Of a stretch of DNA of 64,000 nucleotides, positions 45,301-56,087 are shown piece by piece. The stretch's first letter is position 1; every line of letters starts with the position of its first letter. A program made the translations under genes and the position numbers. The notes beneath the pieces were generated by a model that had not been told where the DNA came from, did no database searches, and saw only the letters and a list, made by a program, of their open reading frames with translations. The stretch is from Stichopus chloronotus (Eukaryota; Echinodermata; Holothuroidea; Aspidochirotida; Stichopodidae), in the NCBI GenBank assembly GCA_021234535.1, contig CM037845.1:12978643-13042642 (forward strand), written 5' to 3'.

Positions 45301-48300
45301 CCAGCAGGCAATGACCAGAAATACTTGGAATGTTTTAAAAAATTCATTATTTTTGGTCTTATAACTAGCCTACATGTAACTGTTAGTTGCAGTGCACAAC
45401 AGACATCAATACACACCTTTATCATCCTTTTGTTGTAAATCTATTACTATTTACTGGACCTGTTTTGATAGTTGTAAGTACAAAATTCCCAAAAGACACA
45501 CAATTGTTTTGTTTTTTATTCCCTCGCGTACAGAAATTTTGAGCTCGACAAGTGACCATTGACCTCTGAGGTCACTGAGATAGTTATTATCAATCCAAGA
45601 GGGATCTTTATCCATCAGTTGACACTGTTGGTATCAAGCACATCCAGAGTGAATTGATTTGTCAGATTTGTTTTCATTACCTAGTATGAGAGATTTTTAC
45701 TCTAAGAAATGTTGCGCATCCATGGGATGTTATGTATTTCCTTACGCCTATATACCGTTCTACTGTCGAATCTGTGGGCCACCCTACGTTGCCTTGCATT
45801 GGTGTGCTGCAGTACCCTTTCTAGGCCTATCGTCATATGGAACGACGTTTTCAACAATTTTGTAAAGGAGCGCGGTGTACACTTCTATGAATAATCAATG
45901 TGTATGTATTTATTCATGTTTATGGTGCTGTGAGAGATATGTATTCACAAGTGCCAGACATAAGCCAGAAAAGGCCTCAGTCCGAAAACGTAAGCAAGCC
46001 TCACTATAATAAAGGTTAACCCAATCCTCAGAGATGCTGGATAAACTGGTTAGCGTCACACTTTCCTCTACAAGCTTTCGAAAATGGGAAAGAAATTAAC
46101 AGTACCCTTCTCTTTTAGGTTGTGTCTACAAATTACAAGACATGTCAAAATGTCAGCAGATCGAAAATGACGAAATAAGACTAATACCAATGGGTAATCT
46201 TGACTTAAATCTGTCCTCGACTTATGAAATGAGAAAACCCCAATTGTGGCCTCTCTTTAGAGGACGAAATATGAAGATAACTTTTGAAGAAAAAATCAAG
46301 AAAAAAAAAACAAGAAGCAGAAGAAGCATGGTTGATCCCAAGTGACCAGCGTGGTAAAAGCCTATCCACATGTCGGGGTGCTATATACATAGCCTACTTT
46401 TTTTCCTCTATGGACACACTGAAACCTTGTCCGCGGTAATGGCAGCCAGCCGTGCAGGCTCTGCTGTTGGGGTGGTTGATTAGTGCCTCCTCTTGCTTGC
46501 GTGACCTTGAAACAGGACAATCGATCCGTCCTATTAATCGACGGCCTTCAAGGTCGAGAGATTGTCCTTGTGTGTGAACAATCATGGAAGAATCGGGTCA
46601 TCGTGACACGTATTAATACTTCTATTTTTAATTTTTTTTGTTTGGGGTGGGAGGGGGGGGGGCCGGGGGGGTATCGTTACAACGTTAACTATCGAGTTTC
46701 CCTTTCATCCACCTCAGGCAGAAAGGTGCTAATAGGATGCACCGAAGTGTACCAAGGTAAATAATGGTGCTTGTACGTACAATATGTATATATGTATATG
46801 CATAGGCCTATATATCGATCACAAATATTTCTTTCTGTGTTTTAACAGGCATCCTGATCAATTTATGCAAATACGTTTGAAATTTTATTTCATCAAACTT
46901 GATGTTGTTGCCATGAATTACTTAAAACAGCTGACGGATTGCAAGTTATCCTTTTCCCTAGAGGTGGGTAGGAAGGCAGGCGTCTCTTTTTCAGACTCTG
47001 CCTCTCATAAACCCTCTCTTGACCAATTTCTAGTGACTCAGTCTGTCTACGTTAACTCTTTTGAATATTTTTTTTTTCAGGGCAGTTCCTGATAATAATT
47101 TGATATGCAGGTTGAGATAATTTCATCGCGTTGTTTTCTTTCAGAGATTGTACATTGACGTCTTCATTGCTTGTTTGTGTGTGTCGTACTCAGTCATTGT
47201 GTTTTTCACATATTAGTACATTAATCCCAAGTCGTGTGCAATAAATCCACGTAGGAAGGAACATATCCGTCCCCCCCCCCCCCCGTTCTCCAACATCCAT
47301 TTAAATTGAGATATCGTGTTACATACTATAGTGCTATATAGGTCAGTAGAAAAATTACCCTCCGTGATTGCAAAATTTATACTGTGGGATAATGGCTGAA
47401 GTAATCTCCGAGGAATCTCCAACGAATTATGAACTTCCCGTATAGCGATGTAATAATGCGTTAATCCGATAACCTTACCAGTACATCCATCAGGGATTTT
47501 TTTTTTATAACGGTATTGTAAAGTGGGTCAAAGTAATTGGAGGTCAGAAATGCGTAATTAATAATGAAAGCTCGAGGTCACCTAAAACAATCCTGAGAAA
47601 GTGAATTTAAAAAAACATTATGATTTTATTAATGTATCCCTGAGGTACCTTAGACCTAGATGGATCATGTAGATTACACATATAGGCAATATAGCGCAAT
47701 CTCTGTGTCATGAGGTACTGCTTTCTCATCATTGAGCCGTCAATCAGTTAGTTTTATGATGTCATGTGTCAGTACAGATTGAGGCTGTACATGCACTATA
47801 CGTCTGCCTGGAACTAATGGTATATCTTACTGGAGTTGTCGATAAGAATAAAAGATGTTCATTGTTCCTTTATATTGTAGAAACACACGAGAGACAATAA
47901 AAATTAAATTAAAAGGAAAGTAGTGTCTGTTTTTAATTTATAGACGATTCTCCCCCTTCTGGCTTGAAGATCTCTGCAAGATCTCTGCGCTGGACAATCC
48001 TTACATTATAATCATGCACGTGTATATCTCATGGGAAAATAACCTCACTATGGAAGTCACAGTTTAACATAGTATCATGCAGTATCATACTAGCCTAGGG
48101 GATTCGGTAGACTTAACGATAAATGCCTGTGAATGGTATAGGGTGCACTCCTCCACATATATGCGTATACACTTTCATGTGAATCAAGAACCGTAATTTA
48201 TGGGTTAAGACTGAACCGTCTCTCAAACCTCGTCCCTTCCGATTTTTGGAGTATAGCGGCGTGTGCAAGAAAGTTAATGATGGCAACCAATCGCGGTAAC

Positions 48301-49282
48301 GCCAAAGAAAATGATGTAATTTGTCTGTCAAACCGGATCCCCCAGCATTTCATACGTGCCTTCCATCGCGTGCAGCAATTCACATCTGCCTAGTACAAAC
48401 ATTCATGTATACACCAAAATATAGGGAGAGGTTAGGTAAAGTGACCTAGAAATGTTGTTGACAGTTAACGAACCGGTAGAATTACCCACGAAACCTAATT
48501 AGTGTACCGGATAATAAAAATTGAGAAGGCAAAAATATGTTTGCTCGTTCAAAGACATCGTTTGGGTAGGTTTCTATGTAAGTCGTTGACTGGTGAGAGG
48601 TTGGGCTACACTTTTATTAAAAAAAAAAGAGGAAACATTCCAAAGTCACGGGTCTTCTACGACCAAACTTATAATTTTTCAAACCTTCTCTAATACTTAC
48701 CCTCTCTGACACTTGCAAAAAAAAAATTCTCATAGCACCGCGGTCTACAGCTTAATTCATTTGCCACATTTAATTAGTGTTTCACTTGTCAAGATTTTAT
48801 TTTTGAGAGGGAGAGTCATTCGCTATATTGACCCGACCGTGAAAAGGTTCGTTCGAAATCAACGAGGGGAAAAAGTACAGAGGTAGGAAAAAAATCCTGG
48901 TAGCCGCTAAGTAGAACCTTATACTGACAAGAACCTGTGAGATAGAATATAGTATAAACTAAAACCTCATAATTTACCAAAACTTCTTGCGAATGTGACT
49001 GTTACCGTGTGACACTTGAACTTGGAGCACTGACGCGTAATGTGTAGGCCTACTATAAGAGATGATGAATCACTGTTTTATTACTGTGACATTGTTAAAC
49101 GCTGGCTATATGTTTTATCGTCACGTGACTAGTACACTGGTCTTCCCTGAATGTAAGTACAGTTACAGTAAGTTAATTCTTTGCAAAGGAGATTTTGTTT
49201 ATGGGGAGACCTCCTTTTGATAGAAGAGTGAACTACTTTTGACACCACAACGTCGCTAACATTTCAACTTCCGTTAGTCCCC

Positions 49283-49316
49283 TTCATTCATTTATTCATT
49301 CATTCATTCATTCATT
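49283..49316. repeat. (ATTC)n microsatellite
   Basis: About eight ATTC units with one ATTT variant. Confidence 0.9.
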
Positions 49317-49579
49317 TGTCTGTTCTTTGCGAAAAAACGGCATGTAGGCCTATCATTCTTTTTAGTGTAGAGACCCTCTGACTTATGCCGCGAACAGCAT
49401 TCTTCACGTTTACAGCCAGCAGTACCTTGAAGTGAATTTCCATTGTCTGGTGATCTTGTCACTTTGTTGACTTTGTTCGGTAAAAGATAAGTTTAATGCC
49501 CCTAAACATACACTAATATAATATGTATAGGCTATACACATATGAAAAAAAAAGAAAGTTAAGTAAAACCCCTTTGGTT

Positions 49580-49670
49580 GTTCAGCGCCGCTTCGCTAGC
49601 GCCGAGACACAGTGCACTAGCCCCATAACGGCGGTGTCTCTCACTCACGAGTACCGCCTCCAGAAATTGG
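49580..49670. promoter_or_regulatory. GC-rich patch with inverted repeat, about 4.8 kb upstream of NR0B
   Basis: A CpG-rich stretch contains AGCGCCGC/GCTAGCGCC words and the inverted hexamers GGCGGT and ACCGCC (within about 49628-49657). It could be a distant promoter or an unexplained repeat. Evidence is weak. Confidence 0.2.
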
Positions 49671-52600
49671 GGCAGCTAACACAGGGCATGTCCTAGTTTT
49701 CACTTTTCAGATGTATTCGTAACTAAGAACACTAACCTAGTAAAGTAATCTTGTTAAAGCAAGGGAAGTAAGCTGCCCAGTTATTGGCCTAGTTTTTACG
49801 ACGTACATTTAAGAATATCTGATTTGATAATGAGTCCGTAAGCTGGCATGTATTCATTGATATATTGACTGCCTGCAGTGTAGGTTCAGTGAACCAGTTT
49901 AGTGACTGGAGGTCTCTGTGTTAAACTAACAATACTACTTTCTGAAATTCTTAATTCTAGCTGGACAAACTATCTCCCGAACAAATATCGAGTGATGGAA
50001 AGAGAGACATTTTGAATTCACTTTGGTGACCTGGTTTTCGAAAACCAACAACTTAAAGCTGTAACCGATAGGTATACTACCTGCTTCACTATGATTTAAA
50101 TCCGAAGTAGTGAATTACTGCAAACCCATAGAACTCAACGTCAAACAGTAATAATGTATAATGAGTGATGTCAGCCTGGCACCTGCCACAAAGATACACG
50201 TTGGTTAGTGCCAGTTTCTAGTAACAGTATGTCACTTCAATGTGACAACTGAACCAACTTTTCACTACATGACCCATCTCAATTTTTGTCCCATGTTCAG
50301 ACGTCACGAGTATGACTTTAGGTTGGTGTGAAAGGTTTGTCTCTTGTTTAGCAAGTTATTTACCTGTCCACTGGTCAGATCTCATCGGTTGTGTCGTCTG
50401 CTTCCGTAGTGTCGACGCGCGATATTGACAGTATTGACAAACTGACAGCAGCCGTGACATTCACGTTGCGTTAGCATCTCAGTGATAGCGTAACTTTAGT
50501 TTCGTCTGTACCGTCAAATAAATGACGTATTTATTAGAACTAACGATGAACGAAATCCCGTTCTTTCGGTGATCGTCAAGGTCGGATGGAGTTTTCTTTG
50601 GAAAACAGTGGTAACTAGTACTATTAACGTTCATCACCGTTGTGTGTGTGTGTTTTTTCTGACCTGGGCTATCCTCCTAAACAGTTAGATTAGTATTGTG
50701 CAAATGCCCTCATACTTACCAACTTCTTCTGTGCGGTGTTATTTCACGTTTTCTCTTTGAACAAGCCTTAGGCCCACCTTTCTCGCATCGAGTTAGGGCT
50801 AGGCTGCACCTCCTTGTTGGTGGCCTAGGCTAAGTACCCTTATTCGGCCCAGTTAGAAGTGGAACTTGGGAAATAGTTTGGCCAAACAGTATCATGTTGT
50901 TAACGTCATGAAGTTAGTGATAAACAACGTTTGAATCTTGCCGATGTTTAGAATTTTCCAAATGACTCAGTGTGAGAGCATGTTGACTAAGCTTTCATGT
51001 AGGCCTAGTCTGCTAAATGATGTGCTGAGTTTGCCAACACCATGTGCCCAAACTGTAAAGGTGGCACTGACGGATTGATAAATTATACCATTTGGTGGCA
51101 CCTAGAAAGACAATAGAGGGTTTAACTTATATCAATGATCATATTAAAATCACAAAAACACACATTTAGATACGGTTTTCAAACAAGCGTTAGGCCTACC
51201 TCACAAATGGAATGGTATGAAAAGATTTACTTTGCTGTCTCATGATCTTCACAATTAAAAATTGAGCACTAAATGAGCCCAAGATTTTTGCTGTTTAAAG
51301 TATTTTCACAGGCACCTTAAGTGACACATTGTAATTTTGGTGGAGTCATACGCTGCAAAGTCAAATGACAGAGTAGTGTAGATCAGGAGGTATAAGTATC
51401 ACGTCTGTCTAGCAGTTGGATCATCATTTTGGAGACATGGTGTAATTTCGAGGTGTATTTCGGGGTTTTTTTTCTTAAGTGAAATTTTAAATTAGGATGA
51501 GAAACCTAGCCTATCAGCGAGAATGCAAAAACATTATCAAAGAAGCAGAAGTGTGACAGGCACACACCAGCAACAGACTTTATTTTCAGGTATTATGTCA
51601 CTTATATGCATTCTGTAAAGTAGGTTCTAACTTAGGTATGTATAGATCTGCAGTAATGCAGTTTGACTCATAGCTAGGGTCATGTCATTCTAAGGGGTAC
51701 TATTCTAGGTGCCCAAGATTTCTATAGACCTATCTTGTGTGGCCAATGCAAGCAAATCATAGTTGCAATGATTTTCTGAATTGTATGAGAAGCATGCAAG
51801 TGGCATTTTACTGCCTCATTGGATAAATGAACACCATTTTACGTAATTGATCATGTTGCATGTCATTCACCTCAATCACAAAGTCTTTTCTTGAATCTGA
51901 TCTGAGGAAAGAAAAGTTGCTAGCATTGATACTAGCTGTGAATTGCTTGTTATGTAAATTCCGCATACATGTCACGTACCTGCCAGTACACCAGTGGCAG
52001 ATTGATTTAGAATTTTGAAGTATTTAGGCCTGTAGGCCAATGTCATGTACCGGTATAGCAGGCATGGTATTAGTCTATAAATCTTGTGATCTTCCCACAA
52101 TAATATACCCACATCAAAGGCAATAATTTACAATACTTGCTGAAATAGCTTTGCATACTCAACTGTTGTCTTATTTTCCCATCCCACTCCTTCACTGTGC
52201 CATCAATAAAGAGAGACACTGCAATGAAAACATAAATTTGATACTGCTTTGATATTCCATTCACAGTGCAACAAAACATGTTCAAAGCTTCTTTGTTTAG
52301 AACTGATAATGACCAATGTGGCGACTTGAATGTGTCCAATTTCCTCACAATAACATGCAGACACTGGTGACTTTGGAAGTGGATGCAAGAACCAAGTTAG
52401 CTCTCTCTTTTTTGGGGTATATTTGACAGAAGTAATGAACGTAATTTTCAAGGGGTTTGCAACCAGTAGCATGGAATGGAACTTGCCAGCCATTGTCTCA
52501 CATGACATCTCACTGTACTGTAAAGATGTAAAACCTCGAGGAGTCCTTATCACATGTATATTCCGCAGGATGGGAATGAACTTAAATCAAGCCGTAGCAT

Positions 52601-54440
52601 ACCATAGGCCTAACTACTAACACTGTGCACTGGTATCAGAGCTTCTGCAACTGCGCAAATGTAAACACAGAATTTCCACTAAGTTGTAGTGCTTTGATTG
52701 TCATGCTTTTCTACTATAATATGCAACTTCTGAGTTTATGAAGATACTACACAAACTTGATTTTCACATTTCGGATGGATGTGACATTCATGTTTGTCTG
52801 CAGTATTTTTTAGAGAAAAAGTTCAGAAGTGTTTAAAGTCTGAGAAAAGCTCTTTGAGTGTCATTGAGATCTACATTTAAAGGAATGTAATTCATGTGGG
52901 TTTATTTGTCCTAAGTCACTCACTTTGCAGTTCTTTGAAATGTTTTCTTGGTAGCATGTTTGGACTTTCAGCATTTGGCTTACATACAGTGTGTAGTGAT
53001 GTTACAGTATTTTTATACAGGTTTTTCCCCAAGATAAATAGAGTCATTTGGCCTAGCACTGGTTATGGCAAGTACAGTAACTTGTGTGGGGGTCATGGTC
53101 TGTAGCATGACATTCGTGGACAAATATGTTCATATGGTGCCCTTTTTCTTCTCCCTTTTATTTTCTCCCATCTCATATGTCCCATCATTTTGCGCAAGTT
53201 CTTTTTTTTTCCTGTTATGTCAGAACTCTTTCATACGGTAATCCCAGCTCCCAAGTCTTCAATGTACTGTAGGATTCCTTTTTCATTAACACACAAAACT
53301 GAGAATAAATTAGATGAGAGGTTTCTGAAATGATATGGAGAGCAAAATCGAGCCCATATGTAGGTTGCCAAAATGAAAGGTGAGTTTCAGCCATATGTGC
53401 TGAATGAAGCTCCTGAAACTGTTACCCATTTCCCCTCTAGGACATGCAGTAACCATAGCAACAGGGAGATGAGGCTCCCTTAAGTGTGCAATATGATATG
53501 TACTTCTACCGCTTTTGCACTATTTTCTGAATCTATGGAAATTATTCATAGCCTTTGCGCGCCTGTCATGTGTTAGATGTAAGAGAGGTGGTTGTGTTTC
53601 CAGGGTGTAAAGACAAACAATTTCAAAATCTAATTTTGTTGAAAGAACTGTCTTTGCCCCCGGCATGAAATCCTTTTCGATAGTTGAAGAGCTGTGTGGC
53701 CATTACTCTTTTCTGAGGTGACTTTAAGCCTACATTTTTCATGGGAAAACAATTTTTTCCTCTTTTTTTTCTTTGCGATATCGAAGAATGGAATATCTGA
53801 TAGGGTGGAGAGTGAATGTTGACATGGCAGTTGAGGTTATTTTTTTGGTTAATTTTTCCTCTGTTTCTTTACCTGTGCTTCAACAGATTGAGGAAAGTTT
53901 TGTTTTTTGAGGTAGTCATGGATGATTTTTAAAAAACGAAGATGTTTTGACTTTGTATCAGTTAATCAAATTAAAACAGGTTGAATTTTTCCCAGAGAAA
54001 GAAAGTTATTCGTGGCTGGAGGAAATTTCTTCCCCATGCTTTAAGAATTGGAATGAAAACAGTAAAAAAAGAACATAGTTCACAGGATACTAGACCATTG
54101 TAAGGAGATTTTAACAAAGCAGCATTTATCATAAAGGTAAAACACAGCAAGATTAACAAATTCTTAGTACATTTTGTCACATTTTGCAGTCATCTTTACC
54201 TTTATGAAACAATGTTGAATTTCCTAAATTCCTACAAAAAACAAAAGCTTTGAGGTAACACACTTGCTTTTGTCAAGTTTTTCCTCAAAATACATTTTCC
54301 GATGGGGTAGATTTGCGTTGTTCAGTCATATATTAGTTAAAAAATTTACCATTTGGTTGTCAAAATGAATTTAAATTGATTTATGCATTCAAGTATTTTT
54401 TTTTTTTGAAGTGGACAAAAGTTTTTTCACTGTTTAATGC

Positions 54441-54460
54441 CATTGTATTCCTCCTGACAG
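54441..54460 (+). other. Candidate 3' splice acceptor just upstream of the NR0B start codon
   Basis: A pyrimidine-rich run followed by CAG ends at 54460, nine bases before the ATG. This fits a 3' splice site and would mean that the 5' UTR continues on an upstream non-coding exon. It is an inference from the motif alone. The alternative is an unspliced 5' UTR that starts nearby. Confidence 0.45.
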
Positions 54461-54469
54461 AAAGTCACC

Positions 54470-55202
54470 ATGGAGGAGAGGAGAAACCATGACTGGAATA
54501 AAGGGGATTGCAACTGTCCTGACAGACATAGCAAGGACAGCATTTTGTACTCATTGCTTTCTGGCAACTCTGGACCAGATACAGAAAGTTCCCCAAGTGA
54601 GCAAGAAGAAACCTCCAGAAACTTTTTACCTTGGTTACACAGCAACAGCACATCTTCGCTTTCAACGACGATGCCATCACCACCTTCGTCGTCATCAACA
54701 CCCTCCCCCTCATCTTCATCATCGTCATCGTCATCATCCATCTCAGCCTGTCATTACACACCAGCAGCTGTCAGACTATGTAATCCCAAAGAGACTTGCC
54801 AGCAGGTGGCGCTCTTGCTTCTGAAAACTGTGGAATTTGTCAGGACCCTTCCGCTAGATGGTGCGTTCCCCTCGAAGGATCGCATTCTCTTGTTTCAGCA
54901 CAGTTGGTCAGAGCTGCTGGCGCTCACGATGGCCCAATACAAGTTTGAATTTCAAGTGGAGGAGGCCAAAATCACCCCACACCCTGAGCAGGAACAATCA
55001 GAACAAGAGAAGGGTGCCACTGGGGTAGCACCTTTCCAGCTGTGCCCTCAAGGGGGACTCCTCAAGTGCCTGGTCGCGATGAAGGGCATCCCGACAAAGT
55101 GTGACGTGGATACCATGAACACATTTTTCAGAAAGTGTGACACCATGATGCTTGATGACAAAGAATTTGCATACCTCAAAGCCACAATATTTTTCAGTTC
55201 AG
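54470..55202 (+). CDS. NR0B: NR0B (DAX1/SHP-type) orphan nuclear receptor, first coding exon, partial
   Basis: NR0B proteins are nuclear transcriptional corepressors. They lack a DNA-binding domain and bind other nuclear receptors through LXXLL motifs. Seen: an ATG in a strong context (CACCATGG), with an in-frame TGA 15 bases upstream. Residues 14-31 hold two close Cys and then SILYSLLS, very like the DAX1 N-terminal repeat; LXXLL is at 26-30. A Ser/Pro-rich linker covers about 58-92, with ten Ser in a row at 81-90. The ligand-binding domain starts near 100: KTVEFVRTLP at 119-128, then FPSKDRILLFQHSW (133-146), LALTMAQ (150-156), and KEFAYLKATIFF (231-242), the counterpart of the vertebrate KEYAYLKGT segment. 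The exon stops after 244 codons plus one base at AG|GTAAGT, phase 1, where vertebrate DAX1 and SHP also have their intron. The usual C-terminal part of about 80 residues with AF-2 is not in the window. Family assignment is firm; orthology to DAX1 or SHP separately cannot be decided. Confidence 0.92.
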
Positions 55203-55208
55203 GTAAGT
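55203..55208 (+). other. 5' splice donor of the NR0B intron
   Basis: The sequence TTCAG|GTAAGT is an almost ideal U1-complementary donor. It lies exactly where similarity to the NR0B ligand-binding domain ends, after IFFSS plus one base of the next codon. Reading through it adds about 20 unrelated residues and then a stop near 55265, which supports splicing here. Confidence 0.9.
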
Positions 55209-55676
55209 TATTGTCTATCACAAGGTTTTGTATGTTGAAAATTGTATTATTTAAAGAGGCTCATTGAGTTGGTTCACAAGTTTCATGACAGTGTGTTACA
55301 CTTGTTGAGTGTTATTCATGTCGATGGTAAATAGTCATACCATAAAAGATTCTGAATATCTGACACACAACCGAAGCAACAATGATAAGGTAATTTACAA
55401 TCAAAATCTCTTATTGAAAATCTTTGACCAGACACTTTTTTTATTCCTTGCAGAAGGCAGGCACTTGCTTGAACTTCAAAGTTGGTATGTAGGTGGTGCA
55501 TTTTGGGTAGATTTCTCTATTTTTCCCAGGTAGGTCAAAGTTCATTTGAGGTCACCAGACAGGAAAGTCTGAAAACTTAGTAAAGAGGATATCTCAGCAA
55601 GTGAAAGTTGTTGGAACTTCAAACATGAACTATTGGTAGCACTTGATAGGTAGATGATTTCTGTCAAGTTTTAATG

Positions 55677-55689
55677 AGGTCAAAGGTCA
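55677..55689 (+). promoter_or_regulatory. Perfect DR1 nuclear-receptor element (candidate)
   Basis: AGGTCA-A-AGGTCA is the consensus direct repeat with 1-bp spacing. It is bound by RXR heterodimers, HNF4 and COUP-TF in animals. A GGGTCA half-site follows at 55695-55700. It lies within the minisatellite, so it may be only a by-product of the repeat sequence. Confidence 0.5.
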
Positions 55690-56074
55690 CATAGGGGTCA
55701 GTGGAGGACATAACTTGAAAACATTGTAAACACAGTGCCTCAATGAGAGAAAGTTGCTTGAACTGCAGGTAGTCCATTGTGAGTGGATTATCCCTAATCT
55801 TTTTGAGGTAGGTCAAAGATCATTTAGGTCACTAGAGGAGAAACTCTGAAAACCTATTAGGTAAGCTGCCTCAGCTGCTGAAAGTTGCTAGAACTTCAAA
55901 CTCTTTTGGTCGCCCTTGATGAGCTTTAGGGAGGTCAAAGACCACACAAGGCCAGTAAAGGTCATAGTAAAGAAACTGTACACACCTAATCCCCAGAAGG
56001 AGAACTTGCTGGAACTTCAAACTGTGTGTATAAGTAGTCCATTGTGAGCAGATGATCCCTATTGATTTCCATGG

Positions 56075-56087
56075 AGGTCAAAGGTCA
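56075..56087 (+). promoter_or_regulatory. Second perfect DR1 element (candidate)
   Basis: This is the same perfect AGGTCA-A-AGGTCA as at 55677, about 400 bp further on in another unit of the minisatellite. It is followed by a TGATGTCA half-site-like sequence. Binding is not shown by sequence alone. Confidence 0.5.

Larger units (their letters stand above)
45611..54440. other. Region upstream of NR0B, no coding exon recognised
   Basis: If NR0B has a 5' non-coding exon, its promoter should lie here or further left. The GC-rich patch at 49580-49670 and a mildly CpG-rich zone at 50390-50600 are the only candidates seen. Two overlapping minus-strand frames at 52070-52553 (92 and 116 codons) match no family known to me. 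A C14 run is at 47271-47284. Confidence 0.5.

Noticed and set aside
46720..46758. Possible micro-exon between CTCAG and AAG|GTAAAT
   Set aside because: The splice-like motifs are weak and there is no coding similarity or linked exon.
54427..54761. Minus-strand frames with an Asp-rich stretch opposite the NR0B exon
   Set aside because: The Asp run is the antisense of the Ser codons of NR0B. The plus frame has clear family homology.
54489..54824. Second plus-strand frame of 111 codons in the NR0B exon
   Set aside because: It is an out-of-frame shadow; its His/Pro-rich part comes from the Ser codons.
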